DNA of 64,000 nucleotides from Nonomuraea indica. GTDB lineage: Bacteria > Actinomycetota > Actinomycetes > Streptosporangiales > Streptosporangiaceae. The notes below the pieces were generated by a model that was not told the origin of the DNA, did not search any database, and worked only from the letters and a program-made list of their open reading frames with translations. The translations under genes were made by a program, and so were the position numbers. Position 1 is the first letter of the stretch; each line of letters opens with the position of its first letter. This document shows positions 1 through 8,770 of this stretch, one piece after another. The DNA is taken from contig NZ_KZ559466.1 of the NCBI RefSeq assembly GCF_002850745.1, forward strand, positions 224,512 through 288,511. Direction: 5' to 3'.

Positions 1-2139
1 CACCTGCCGGGCGCGGCCGTGGTGCCCGGACGGCCGGTCGAGGTGCAGCTCGCGCCCGCCGCCATCGGCGTCCCGTACGGCTACCACTTCCAGACCAGCC
101 GCCTGCCCGAACCTCTCGCCTACAGCCCCGACGGGGCCACGATCGCGATCGGCAGCGAGGACGGCGGCGTGCTGCTGTGCGTCGGCGGCTCGCCGGTACG
201 CACCCTGCAGGGACACCGGGGCCGCGTCTACGCCGTCTCCTTCGCCGGCGACCTGCTCGCCACCGGCGCCAGCGACGGCAGCGTCCTGCTGTGGAACGCC
301 GCGACCGGCGAGCGGCTGCGCGAGCTGACCGGCCGTCCCGACGGCGTCTGGCCGCTGCGGCTCAGCCCCGGCGGCGACCTGGTGGCCGCCGGCGGCGGCG
401 ACGGCGTGGTACGCCTGTGGGAGACCCCCACCGGACGGCCGGTCCACCAGCTCGCCGGCCACCAGGCACCCGTCTACACCGCCTCGTTCGGCCACGCGAC
501 GCTGGTGACCGGCGACTCGGCGGGCGTGGTGCGGGTGTGGGACCTCGCCTCCGGCGCGGTCGTGGCCACCCTCGGCGGGCACCGCGGCGCCGTCTACCGC
601 GCGGTGCACAGCCCCGACGGGTCGCTGCTGGCCACCGGCGACGAGGCGGGCACCGTACGGGTGTGGGAGACCGCGTCGTGGACGCTGCGGCACGCGCTAG
701 CCGGCCACACGGGCAGCGTCTACTGCGTCACCTTCTCCCCCGACGGCTCGCTGCTGGCCACCGGCGACACGGCCGGCGCCGTGCGGCTGTGGAACCCCGT
801 CGCGGGTGAGCCGCGCGGCGTGCACACCACCCACGCGGCGGCGGTCTACCAGGTGCGCTTCAGCCCCGACGGGCGCACCCTGGCCAGCGGCGACTCCGGC
901 GGCATCGTCCGGCTGCAGGCGCCGGGCGGCTCCACCCGGATCGAGCTGAGCGGCCACCGCAGCTCGGTGTGGCCGTTCGCGTTCCGGCCCGACGGCGGGC
1001 AGCTCGCCACCAGCAGCAACGACGGCACGATCAGGCTGTGGGACCCGGCCTCCGGCACCTGCCAGCGGGTGCTGCGCGGCCACGGCAGGCGCATCTCGTC
1101 CGTACGGTTCAGCGCCGACGGCTCGATGCTCGCCACCAGCGGCAACGACGGCGTCGTCCGGGTGTGGGAGCCGCGCTCCGCGCGGCGGCTGCGCGAGGTC
1201 ACCGGCACCTCCGACCGGCTGCTGTCCGCCCTGTTCTCCCCGGCCGGGCCGGTGCTCGCCACCTCCAGCAACGACGGCGGCGTGCACTTCTGGAACGCCA
1301 CCACCGGCGACTACGAGCGCGAGCTGAACGTCGAGACCGACCACGTGTGGGCCGAGGCGTTCAGCCCCGACGGCACGCTGCTGGCCACCGCCAACGACGA
1401 CGACAGCGTACGCATCTGGTACCGGGCGACCGGCCGGCAGGTCAGCGTCCTGGCCGACCACCGCGGCCGGGTCCGCTCGATCGCCTTCAGCCCCGACGGC
1501 CGCTACGTGGCGACCGGCTGCGACGACCGGCTGGTGCGCATCTGGCACGTCGAGTCCGGCGGCCGGATCGCCACGCTCGACGGGCACACGGACCGGGTCT
1601 ACTCGGTGGTGTTCTCGCCGTCGGGCCGCCACCTGGCCAGCGCCGCCAACGACGGGCTGGCCAAGGTGTGGGAGCTGCGGCCCGGCCAGCCGTGGCAGCC
1701 GGTGCTGCGGCACACGCTCGACCGGCACACCGGGCGGCTGTGGTCGGTGGCGTTCGACTCCACCGGCACCCGGCTGGCCACGGGAGGCGACGACCTGACC
1801 GTGCGGGTGTGGGACGCGGCCACGGGCGCGGAGCTGCACACGCTCACCGGCCACGCACGGCGGGTGTGGTCGGTCGCCTACAGCCCCGCCTCGGACCTGC
1901 TGGCGAGCGCGGGAGACGACGGCGTGGTCATCCTGTGGGAGGGCGGCGAGCGCCGGGCGACGCTGCTGGGTCTGCCCGAGGGGTGGGCGGCGCTCGCCCC
2001 CGACGGCAGGTACAAGGTGCAGGGCGAGGTCGCCGGGCAGTTCTGGCACGTCATCGGGATGTCGAGGTTCGAGCTGGGCGAGCTCGACCCCTACCTGCCC
2101 GGAGTCCGCCAGGTGCCCCTGGACGCGCCCTTCTTCTGA
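1..2139 (+). CDS. WD40-repeat protein, 5' end outside the window
   Basis: The reading frame is open from base 1, so the first in-window GTG (19) is probably internal and the N-terminus lies upstream. About 15 consecutive WD40 repeats fill residues 25-660, with regular GH...V...FSPDG...LATG..DG.VR.W spacing, enough for two beta-propellers. A conserved-looking tail follows (WAALAPDGRYK..., ending in DAPFF). From family knowledge, actinobacterial proteins of this build often carry a STAND NTPase, protease or TIR domain in front of the propellers. Which one applies here cannot be seen. The gene converges on and overlaps by 49 bp the pentapeptide-repeat gene. The WD40 call is sure; the role is unknown. 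Confidence 0.9.
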   Translation, partial: HLPGAAVVPGRPVEVQLAPAAIGVPYGYHFQTSRLPEPLAYSPDGATIAIGSEDGGVLLCVGGSPVRTLQGHRGRVYAVSFAGDLLATGASDGSVLLWNAATGERLRELTGRPDGVWPLRLSPGGDLVAAGGGDGVVRLWETPTGRPVHQLAGHQAPVYTASFGHATLVTGDSAGVVRVWDLASGAVVATLGGHRGAVYRAVHSPDGSLLATGDEAGTVRVWETASWTLRHALAGHTGSVYCVTFSPDGSLLATGDTAGAVRLWNPVAGEPRGVHTTHAAAVYQVRFSPDGRTLASGDSGGIVRLQAPGGSTRIELSGHRSSVWPFAFRPDGGQLATSSNDGTIRLWDPASGTCQRVLRGHGRRISSVRFSADGSMLATSGNDGVVRVWEPRSARRLREVTGTSDRLLSALFSPAGPVLATSSNDGGVHFWNATTGDYERELNVETDHVWAEAFSPDGTLLATANDDDSVRIWYRATGRQVSVLADHRGRVRSIAFSPDGRYVATGCDDRLVRIWHVESGGRIATLDGHTDRVYSVVFSPSGRHLASAANDGLAKVWELRPGQPWQPVLRHTLDRHTGRLWSVAFDSTGTRLATGGDDLTVRVWDAATGAELHTLTGHARRVWSVAYSPASDLLASAGDDGVVILWEGGERRATLLGLPEGWAALAPDGRYKVQGEVAGQFWHVIGMSRFELGELDPYLPGVRQVPLDAPFF

Positions 2140-3200
2140 CGGCCGCCCCTGGCCGCCTTGCGCGACCCCGCCTTGGCCTGCGGCCGCTCCCCCGCCGCCC
2201 GCGCGGCGGGCCAGTGGCCGGGGCGGGTGAACGAGGGCGGCAGCCTGGTCGCACCGTCGCCCTTGGCGGAGTCGAGCTGCGGCTGGGTGAGGAAGACGCT
2301 GCCGGTCAGGTCGGCGCCGGACAGGTCGGCGCCGCGCAGGTCGGCCCCGATGAGGTCGGCGTCCCTGAGGTCCGCGCCCGTCAGGTCGGCCCCGATCAGG
2401 TAGGCGCCGCGCAGGTCGGCGCCCCGCAGGTCGGCCTTCCTGAGGCGGGCGCCGATGAGGTCGGCGCCGCGGCGGCTCCTGGCCCGGTGCGGGGCCCGCA
2501 CCAGCTCGCTGGCGCGCAGCAGCAGCGGGTTGACGGCCTGCCGCCGGGCGGCCACGTCCAGCTCGGCGAGGGCCGCCGGGTCGCGGCGGGTGAGCGCCTC
2601 CGTCTCGTCGAGCGCGCGGCGCGCCTCGGCGTGGACCGGCCGGGCCTCGGGCCGGGCGAGGACCTCCGTGAGGTACCACAGCAGCTCGTGGAGCTGCCGC
2701 ACGACCGGGAACACCGCGAACATGCTGCGCGCCGTCTCGCGGTCCTGCCGCCAGTCACGGCCGCCGAACGTCACCTGGGAGACCTTCTGCCCGGCGCCGA
2801 AGCAGTCGTAGACGGTGCACCCGGGGAAGCCCTCGGGGCGGAGGCGGTCGTGGATGCCGCACCGGAAGTCGGCCCGGAGGTTGTGGCACGGGCTGCCGGC
2901 GGCCTTGTCGACGGCGAAGTCGGCCGAGGCCGAGAAGGGCAGTGCCACGCAGCACAGGCCGAAGCAGCTCGCACAGTCGCCCCGCAGATCGCGCCGCGGG
3001 TCGCGCGACAGGTCACCTCGCGCGCCCTGCGACAGGTCACCCTGCGGGCCGTGCCGCGGGTCGCGCGACAGGTCACCCCGCGGATCCTGCGGCAGGTCGT
3101 CCTGCGGGTCGCGTCGGCCGGCGGCGCTGCCTGCCTCGCTCGGCCGGCTGCCAGGCCGCTCCTCGGTCATGCGTCGAACCGCCACCATCCGCTCGCCCAT
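2091..3200 (-). CDS. Cys-rich pentapeptide-repeat protein
   Basis: This is a 369-residue protein in three parts. Residues 31-75 are a low-complexity Asp/Arg/Pro region of repeated GDLSRDPR-like units. Residues 76-133 form a Cys-rich block (CASCFGLCC, then C at FRCGIH, GCTVYDCFGAGQKVSQ). Residues 245-300 are A-D-L-x-G pentapeptide repeats, predicted to fold as a quadrilateral beta-helix. The C-terminus is basic. The Cys block could bind metal, but this is inference. Start choice is uncertain: ATG 3200, 3188 and 3170 are all possible and none has a strong ribosome site. The 3' end overlaps the convergent WD40 gene. The function is not known. Confidence 0.8.
   Translation of the reverse strand: MGERMVAVRRMTEERPGSRPSEAGSAAGRRDPQDDLPQDPRGDLSRDPRHGPQGDLSQGARGDLSRDPRRDLRGDCASCFGLCCVALPFSASADFAVDKAAGSPCHNLRADFRCGIHDRLRPEGFPGCTVYDCFGAGQKVSQVTFGGRDWRQDRETARSMFAVFPVVRQLHELLWYLTEVLARPEARPVHAEARRALDETEALTRRDPAALAELDVAARRQAVNPLLLRASELVRAPHRARSRRGADLIGARLRKADLRGADLRGAYLIGADLTGADLRDADLIGADLRGADLSGADLTGSVFLTQPQLDSAKGDGATRLPPSFTRPGHWPAARAAGERPQAKAGSRKAARGGRQKKGASRGTWRTPGR
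2976..3110. repeat. Imperfect short tandem repeats inside the pentapeptide gene
   Basis: The stretch encoding residues 31-75 of the pentapeptide-repeat protein holds several imperfect copies of a roughly 24-bp unit containing GGGTCGCGCGACAGGTCAC. The copies encode GDLSRDPR-like octapeptides. Copy number could vary between strains by slippage. Confidence 0.7.
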
Positions 3201-3285
3201 CAGAACCGCCGCCCATCGTACCGCCGGGCCGGACGCCGGACCGTCGCGGTGCTCTTCGTGGTGCTCGTCGTGGTGCTCGTCGTGG

Positions 3286-3888
3286 TCAGCCGCGGGCGGC
3301 GCGGGCGAGCAGGTCCTGCCACACCTCGCCGACCCGGGCTTCGAGCTCCTCCAGCGTGCCCTCGTTGGGAATCACGATGTGGGCGGCCCTGAGCCGTTCG
3401 TCCCGGCCGGCCTGCGCGGCGATGCGGGCCCGGGCGTCGGACTCGGGCATGCCGCGGTGCTCGGCGAGCCGGGCGACCCGCACCTCGTCGGAGGCGTCGA
3501 CGACGATGACGGCGTCGTACATGGGGGCGAGGTTGTTCTCCACCAGCAGCGGAACGTCGTAGACCACGATCGCGTCGGCGGGCGCGCGCGCCTGCAGCTC
3601 GGCCACCCGCTCCCCGACGAGCGGGTGGACGATCGAGTTGAGCACGGCGAGCCGCTCGGAGTCGGCGAAGACGACGGCGCCGAGGCGCTCCCGGTCGAGC
3701 GAACCGTCAGCCCGCAGCACCTCGTCCCCGAACGCCGCCACCACGCGGGCCAGGCCCACCGTGCCGGGCTCCACCACCTCGCGGGCGATCCGGTCGGCGT
3801 CGATGACCACGGCGCCCCTGGCGGCGAGCCTGCGGGACACCTCGCTCTTGCCCGAGCCGATGCCGCCGGTGAGTCCGATCTTCAGCAC
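3286..3888 (-). CDS. coaE: Dephospho-CoA kinase
   Basis: CoaE phosphorylates the 3'-hydroxyl of dephospho-CoA with ATP, the last step of coenzyme A synthesis, in the cytosol. The 200-residue product has the Walker A motif GGIGSGKS at residues 8-15, followed by the family sequence [12 protein letters not shown] and later DVPLLVENN. Length is typical for the stand-alone enzyme; there is no C-terminal GrpB-like extension as in mycobacteria. The gene lies 9 bp after a GNAT gene on the same strand, so the two are probably co-transcribed. Linkage to rpsA is the usual actinobacterial order. Confidence 0.95.
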   Translation of the reverse strand: MLKIGLTGGIGSGKSEVSRRLAARGAVVIDADRIAREVVEPGTVGLARVVAAFGDEVLRADGSLDRERLGAVVFADSERLAVLNSIVHPLVGERVAELQARAPADAIVVYDVPLLVENNLAPMYDAVIVVDASDEVRVARLAEHRGMPESDARARIAAQAGRDERLRAAHIVIPNEGTLEELEARVGEVWQDLLARAARG

Positions 3889-3897
3889 CCGGCAAGC

Positions 3898-4374
3898 CTA
3901 TCCAGTGGCGGGCTCGGCCGGACGGCGCAGGTGGACGAGCGTCAGGTGGTCGTCCATCCGCTCGCGGTGGGTCTCCCGGTAGCCGAGGCGCCGGTAGAGC
4001 CGCAGGTTGCCCTCCGACAGGTGGCCGGTGAACAGGTCGAACGCCGCCGCCTGCGGGACCGTCTCGTGCAGCGCCGCGAGCAGCGCCGCGCCGAGGCCGC
4101 GCCGCTGCCGGTCGGGGGCCACCACGAGCCGTCCCACCAGGCAGGTCGTGCCGGCCAGCCGGCCGCGCACGGCGCCGACGATCCGCCCGGCGTCGGTCGC
4201 CTTGAGCACGACGGCGTCGCCGATGGTGGCGCGGACCTGCTCCATCGACTCCACCAGGGGCGGCAGGAAGGGGTCGCCGTAGAGCTGGGCCTCGGTGACG
4301 TACGCGGCGCGCTGCACGGTGAGAATCTCGCCCGCGTCCGCCGGCACGGCCCGCTCGATCTCCACGGCCAGCAC
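3898..4374 (-). CDS. GNAT-family N-acetyltransferase
   Basis: This 158-residue protein has the GNAT fold: an N-terminal strand with substrate-side helices, then the acetyl-CoA binding signature VAPDRQRRGLGAALLAAL (Q/R-x-x-G-x-G/A) at about residues 87-104, and the C-terminal NLRLYRRLGY motif. It should transfer an acetyl group from acetyl-CoA to an amine; the substrate cannot be deduced. It sits directly upstream of coaE with a 9-bp gap, so it may share its transcript, a pairing that would link acetyl-CoA use with CoA synthesis only by position. Confidence 0.88.
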   Translation of the reverse strand: MLAVEIERAVPADAGEILTVQRAAYVTEAQLYGDPFLPPLVESMEQVRATIGDAVVLKATDAGRIVGAVRGRLAGTTCLVGRLVVAPDRQRRGLGAALLAALHETVPQAAAFDLFTGHLSEGNLRLYRRLGYRETHRERMDDHLTLVHLRRPAEPATG

Positions 4375-4443
4375 CCTACTGCAGGCGGGGGACGTGCCGT
4401 CCAGCCCCCGCCGGACCCGCCCGGCGGGGGCGAGGGTCCGGAT

Positions 4444-5580
4444 TCAGCGCACCAGGGCGAAGAACTCGCGGATGCCGGTTACCACCGACTGCGGCGCCGC
4501 CATGGCGACCATGTGGCTGGGGCTGTGCCCGTCCCCCCAGCTGACGATGCGGTTGCGGCGCTCGGCGAGGCGGCGGAACAGGTCCGGGCCGCCGTGCGAC
4601 ACCCCGGTCGGCACGCGGTCCTGGTCGATCGGCATGCCGGCCGCCCCCTCGTAGTAGGTCCAGGAGGACGACCCGCCCGTGCCCGTCAGCCAGTAGATCG
4701 TCGCGTTGGTGAGCACGAGGTCGCGAGCCACGGGCTCGGCCACCTCGCCCTTCCCGCCGGGCCAGCCGTCGAACTCCTTGAACCGTTCGACCAGGTAGGC
4801 GAGCTGCATGACCGGGGAGTCGGCGAAGCCGAAGGCGAGCGTCTGCGGCCGGTTGGACAGGTAGAGGCCGTAGCCGCTGCCGCCCGCCCACATCTGCCCG
4901 ATGTGGGCGGCCATGGCCCGCTCCTCCTCGTCGGCGTCCGCCAGCTCCGCCGGGTCCCCGGTGGGCATGCCCAGCCCGCCGGTGATGTGGGAGCCGATCA
5001 CGTGGTCGCTGTCGAGGGCGGCCAGTTGGGGGGTGACGAGGGCTCCGGCGTCGTTGCCGTGCGCGCCGTACCGGTCGTAGCCGAGCCGGCGCATCAGTTC
5101 AGCCCAGGTGCGGGCGACCCGCTCGATGCTCCACGGGCGTTCGTCGGCGGGCTCGGGGAACGGCGAGAAGCCGAAGCCCGGCAACGAGGGCGCCACGACG
5201 TGGAAGGCGATGGCGGGGTCGAGCCCGTGGGCGCGCGGGTCGGTGAGGGGGCCGATGACGTCGAGGAACTCGGCGAAGGAGTTGGGCCAGCTGTGGGTGA
5301 GGATCAGCGGGACCGCGTCCGGTTCGGGCGAGCGGACGTGCGCGAAGTGGACGGTCTGGCCGTCGATCTCGGTCGTGTACTGGGGGAAGGCGTTGAGCCT
5401 GGCCTCCTGGGCCCGCCAGTCGAATCCGTCGGCCCAGTACGCGGCCAGCTCGCGCAGGTACTCGACGGTCACTCCTCTGCTCCACCCGCCCGGGAGCTGC
5501 CGGGCCCAGCGGGTGCGGCGCAGCCGCTGCCGGAGGTCGTCGAGGTCGGGCTGGGGAATGGCGATGTGGAAGGACTTCAT
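4444..5580 (-). CDS. Epoxide hydrolase family protein (EHN domain, alpha/beta hydrolase)
   Basis: The product is about 378 residues: an N-terminal EHN domain (FHIAIPQPDLDDLRQRLRRTRW) followed by an alpha/beta-hydrolase fold. The oxyanion motif HSWPNS, the nucleophile region HGNDAGA with Asp, and the C-terminal GDGHSPSHM with the likely catalytic His fit microsomal-type epoxide hydrolases, which add water to epoxides. Plant-type juvenile-hormone-like substrates are not implied. I prefer ATG 5580 because the EHN domain begins there; ATG 5598 is in frame but abuts a palindrome. It lies downstream of the rpsA terminator and so has its own promoter. Confidence 0.85.
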   Translation of the reverse strand: MKSFHIAIPQPDLDDLRQRLRRTRWARQLPGGWSRGVTVEYLRELAAYWADGFDWRAQEARLNAFPQYTTEIDGQTVHFAHVRSPEPDAVPLILTHSWPNSFAEFLDVIGPLTDPRAHGLDPAIAFHVVAPSLPGFGFSPFPEPADERPWSIERVARTWAELMRRLGYDRYGAHGNDAGALVTPQLAALDSDHVIGSHITGGLGMPTGDPAELADADEEERAMAAHIGQMWAGGSGYGLYLSNRPQTLAFGFADSPVMQLAYLVERFKEFDGWPGGKGEVAEPVARDLVLTNATIYWLTGTGGSSSWTYYEGAAGMPIDQDRVPTGVSHGGPDLFRRLAERRNRIVSWGDGHSPSHMVAMAAPQSVVTGIREFFALVR

Positions 5581-5599
5581 GCCGACGACAGTAGACATG

Positions 5600-5624
5600 A
5601 TCGCGGAAAGGTTCGTTCCGCGAT
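5600..5624. promoter_or_regulatory. Candidate operator before the epoxide hydrolase
   Basis: Perfect 9-bp inverted arms ATCGCGGAA and TTCCGCGAT are separated by 7 bp. The site begins immediately upstream of the alternative start 5598 and 20 bp upstream of 5580, where a repressor would block the promoter. The regulator is not in the window next to it; size and symmetry resemble TetR-type sites. This is inference from sequence only. Confidence 0.45.
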
Positions 5625-5653
5625 TGCACCGCCGGCCGGACCGGATCAACGAA

Positions 5654-5686
5654 GAAGGCCCCGCACGATGATCGTGCGGGGCCTTC
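5654..5686 (-). terminator. rpsA intrinsic terminator
   Basis: A 16-bp perfect inverted repeat (arms GAAGGCCCCGCACGAT and its complement) begins 27 bp after the rpsA stop. The U-tract on the minus strand is short (TTCGTT), as usual for high-GC hairpin terminators. Confidence 0.8.
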
Positions 5687-5713
5687 TCACGGACGTTCGG
5701 CTACAGCCTCAGG

Positions 5714-7198
5714 TCAGCTCTGACCGCCGGCGAGCTTCTCGCGCAGAGCCGCGAGAGCCTCGTCGGAGGCGAGGGCGCCGCTGGCCGGAGCGGACGAGGA
5801 CGAGCTGCTGGCCTGGGCCTGCGACTCGCCGCTGTAGGACGAGGGAGCGGCCTCGCCGGCCTCCGCCTCGGCCTTGCGGGCCTCCTCGATCTGCTTGCGG
5901 TGCGCCTCGAAGCGCTGCTGGGCCTCGGCGTACTGCCGCTCCCACTCCTCGCGCTGCTTGTCGAAGCCCTCGAGCCACTCGCCGGTCTCCGGGTCGAAGC
6001 CCTCGGGGTAGATGTAGTTGCCCTGGTCGTCGTAGGTCGCCGCCATGCCGTAGAGCGTGGGGTCGAACTCGACCTCGGTGCCGACACCCTCGTTGGCCTG
6101 CTTCAGCGAGAGGCTGATGCGACGGCGGTCGAGGTCGATGTCGATGATCTTGACGAAGATCTCGTCGCCGACCTGGACGACCTGCTCCGGGATCTCCACG
6201 TGGCGCTCGGCCAGCTCGGAGATGTGGACCAGGCCCTCGATGCCCTCCTCGACCCGGACGAACGCGCCGAACGGCACCAGCTTGGTGACGCGGCCCGGCA
6301 CGACCTGGCCGATCTGGTGGGTGCGGGCGAACTGCTGCCACGGGTCTTCCTGGGTGGCCTTGAGCGACAGGGAGACGCGCTCGCGCTCCATGTCGACGTC
6401 GAGGACCTCGACCGTGACCTCCTGGCCGACCTCGACGACCTCGGAGGGGTGGTCGATGTGCTTCCAGGACAGCTCGGACACGTGGACCAGGCCGTCGACG
6501 CCGCCGAGGTCCACGAACGCGCCGAAGTTGACGATCGAGGAGACGACGCCCTTGCGGACCTGACCCTTCTGGAGGGTGTTGAGGAACGTCTGGCGAACCT
6601 CGGACTGCGTCTGCTCGAGCCAGGCGCGACGCGACAGGACCACGTTGTTGCGGTTCTTGTCGAGTTCGATGATCTTCGCCTCGAGCTCGCGGCCGACGTA
6701 CGGCTGCAGGTCGCGGACACGGCGCATCTCGACCAGGGACGCGGGGAGGAAGCCACGGAGGCCGATGTCGAGGATGAGACCACCCTTGACGACCTCGATG
6801 ACGGTACCGGTGACGATGCCGTCCTCGTCCTTGATCTTTTCGATCGTGCCCCAGGCGCGCTCGTACTGAGCCCGCTTCTTGGACAGGATCAGGCGGCCCT
6901 CCTTGTCCTCCTTCTGGAGAACCAGGGCTTCGACGTGCTCGCCGACCTCCACGACGTCAGCAGGGTCGACATCGTGCTTGATCGAAAGCTCGCGCGAGGG
7001 GATGACACCCTCGGTCTTGTAGCCGATATCGAGAAGGACCTCGTCTCGATCGACCTTGACGACGGTGCCCTCGACGATGTCGCCGTCGTTGAAGTACTTG
7101 ATGGTCTCGTCGATCGCGGCGAGGAAGGCTTCCTCGGACCCGATGTCGTTGACCGCTACCTGCGGGGTGCTCGAGGTGGCCTCAGTGCTGGACGTCAT
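5714..7198 (-). CDS. rpsA: 30S ribosomal protein S1
   Basis: S1 binds mRNA on the small ribosomal subunit and helps initiation. The 494-residue product starts MTSSTEATSS and has four S1 domains (about residues 38-107, 125-190, 211-280 and 297-367), the actinobacterial form with fewer domains than the six of enterobacteria. Domains 3 and 4 carry the typical GAFVDLG-GVDGLVHVSE and GAFVRVEEGIEGLVHISE signatures. A charged, Ala/Ser-rich tail (375-494) follows. ATG 7198 is chosen over in-frame codons up to 7378 because the family begins here and a promoter lies at 7343-7378. A long leader of about 145 nt would leave room for autoregulation. Confidence 0.96.
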   Translation of the reverse strand: MTSSTEATSSTPQVAVNDIGSEEAFLAAIDETIKYFNDGDIVEGTVVKVDRDEVLLDIGYKTEGVIPSRELSIKHDVDPADVVEVGEHVEALVLQKEDKEGRLILSKKRAQYERAWGTIEKIKDEDGIVTGTVIEVVKGGLILDIGLRGFLPASLVEMRRVRDLQPYVGRELEAKIIELDKNRNNVVLSRRAWLEQTQSEVRQTFLNTLQKGQVRKGVVSSIVNFGAFVDLGGVDGLVHVSELSWKHIDHPSEVVEVGQEVTVEVLDVDMERERVSLSLKATQEDPWQQFARTHQIGQVVPGRVTKLVPFGAFVRVEEGIEGLVHISELAERHVEIPEQVVQVGDEIFVKIIDIDLDRRRISLSLKQANEGVGTEVEFDPTLYGMAATYDDQGNYIYPEGFDPETGEWLEGFDKQREEWERQYAEAQQRFEAHRKQIEEARKAEAEAGEAAPSSYSGESQAQASSSSSSAPASGALASDEALAALREKLAGGQS

Positions 7199-7342
7199 GT
7201 GTGGAATTGCTCCGAACGCGGACAGGATGTCGATGTGGCGGATGCGCGGCAGGCCCTCTTCCGCATCAAGCCGAGGAGTTACGACATCGACGTGACCGAG
7301 CGCGAGCCCGCTCCGTCTGAGGCGCGCGCGAGCCCACAGCGC

Positions 7343-7378
7343 AGCGATCAGGATATGAGACAAGGAGCACGGGGTCAA
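7343..7378 (-). promoter_or_regulatory. Promoter of rpsA
   Basis: On the minus strand TTGACC (7378-7373) and TATCCT (7355-7350) are separated by exactly 17 bp, matching the consensus of the housekeeping sigma factor. Transcription would begin near 7343, giving an rpsA leader of about 145 nt. Confidence 0.7.
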
Positions 7379-7410
7379 TCCATGATGCGCGTCAACCGCC
7401 GATCGACTGA

Positions 7411-8520
7411 TCAGTAAGCGTTGACCTGGGCCCCCCGCCGCGCCTCGATATTACCCCGAAGTCGCTCCGGGACGGAGATCCGCTCCGGGTCGCCGTCGGA
7501 GACGAATCGCTCCCGCGGGTGCCTGTCCAGCCATTCGAGCCAGTACTGCGAGCACCACTTGCGGCACTCGCCCTTCTTGCCGTTGCTCTGGATCCGCTGG
7601 ATCGCGCCGCGGTCGAATTTTTTCGCGTAGGGCGAAACCGACGGCTCGGCGCCCGCCAGGAACACCCCGGCGAAGTCGTAGCGGGTGCCCTCCCAGCCTC
7701 CGGAGCGGGCCGCCTTCTTCACGCGCGGCAGGTTCCCGTACGGCAGCGCCATGGTCCTCGACGGGCCGGCTCCCAGCTTCGCCAGCAGGCGCTCCAGCCT
7801 GACGATCTGCCGGCGCACCTGAGAGGTCGGCACCGCGCGCAGGTTGGCGTGCCCCCAGGTGTGGTTGGCGACCTCGAACCCGTGACCGGTCAGCCACCGC
7901 ACGGCCGCCTCCTGCTGGGCCTGGTCGCGCAGCCCGAACGGCTCCCGGTTGACCCAGAGCGTGGCGACGGGCCTAAACGACGGGTACTTCCTGGCCACGT
8001 CGAGGATGATGCCGACCGCCGTGTCCGGACGCGGCCGGCCCGCGGCGTCGAGGCCGAAGTGGGTCGGGTGCCCGTCGTCGAACGTCAGCACCACGGGGAA
8101 CTTCCCCGCGGGCACCCGGATGTCGCCGGTGGCGAACTCCGTCGCGGTGATCGGCACGTACCCCTGCCGGGCGAGCCGCTCCAGCTCCTGCCTGAACTGC
8201 TTGGGCGTGCGGTCGATGGCGGCGTGCCGCCTGGTGACGATCCGGTGGTACATCAGCACCGGCACCAGGCCGGCCTCGTTCGCCTTCACCTGCCGGGCGA
8301 ACTCGGGGGTCGCCACCACGCCGGGCGGCTCCCCGGTCCCCTGCGAGGGCGAGGGGCGCGACTCCGGCCGCTGCGGGGTCTGCTGCTTCGCTGCGGCGCC
8401 GGCCCGTTGCGCCGGGGTCTCCCCGGCGGAGGGGACCACCATGAGGCCGACCGCGGCCACGGCCAGCACCACGGCGTTCGCGATGCCGATGATCGTCGTG
8501 AGGGACGCTGCGGACCGCAC
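7411..8520 (-). CDS. Polysaccharide deacetylase family protein, membrane-anchored or secreted
   Basis: The 369-residue product has an N-terminal hydrophobic segment (about 9-30) that acts as signal anchor or uncleaved signal, a Pro/Gln/Ser-rich linker to about residue 80, and a NodB-like deacetylase domain. Metal and catalytic motifs are visible: LTFDDGHPTHFG (Asp-Asp) and HTWGHANLR (His-x3-His). Such enzymes remove acetyl groups from N-acetylglucosamine-containing polymers outside the membrane; the exact polymer is unknown. A Lys/Cys-rich tail (GKKGECRKWCSQYW) is unusual and could form a disulfide. It stands alone between polA and rpsA, downstream of a 457-bp spacer. Confidence 0.85.
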   Translation of the reverse strand: MRSAASLTTIIGIANAVVLAVAAVGLMVVPSAGETPAQRAGAAAKQQTPQRPESRPSPSQGTGEPPGVVATPEFARQVKANEAGLVPVLMYHRIVTRRHAAIDRTPKQFRQELERLARQGYVPITATEFATGDIRVPAGKFPVVLTFDDGHPTHFGLDAAGRPRPDTAVGIILDVARKYPSFRPVATLWVNREPFGLRDQAQQEAAVRWLTGHGFEVANHTWGHANLRAVPTSQVRRQIVRLERLLAKLGAGPSRTMALPYGNLPRVKKAARSGGWEGTRYDFAGVFLAGAEPSVSPYAKKFDRGAIQRIQSNGKKGECRKWCSQYWLEWLDRHPRERFVSDGDPERISVPERLRGNIEARRGAQVNAY

Positions 8521-8770
8521 AGAACTCCAGTGCCATTCGGGGAGATGACCTGATCAAGGTTAGTGCAGAACCACCATGTGGCGATCCTTCACAAGATGCC
8601 GGAACTGCCCCGACACCTGGCCCCATAACCACCCAGGCACCGACGAACGGGAAATCGTACGCCCTCACCCCACGACGGCGGCTCAGGCCCACCTGCCGCG
8701 CCGACGCCCTCCCGCGAGCCGCGATCGGACCCCGCCCCGCCACGTCCCCCGCCAGGCCCACCCGCGCCCC

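Noticed and set aside
697-2679. A 660-codon open frame on the minus strand across the WD40 gene
   Set aside because: Its sequence is Arg/Pro/Gly/Ala-rich with no domain and mirrors the WD40 codons; it is a GC-driven shadow.
2815-6117. A 1100-codon plus-strand frame crossing coaE, the GNAT gene and the epoxide hydrolase
   Set aside because: It spans several real genes on the opposite strand and shows no motif.
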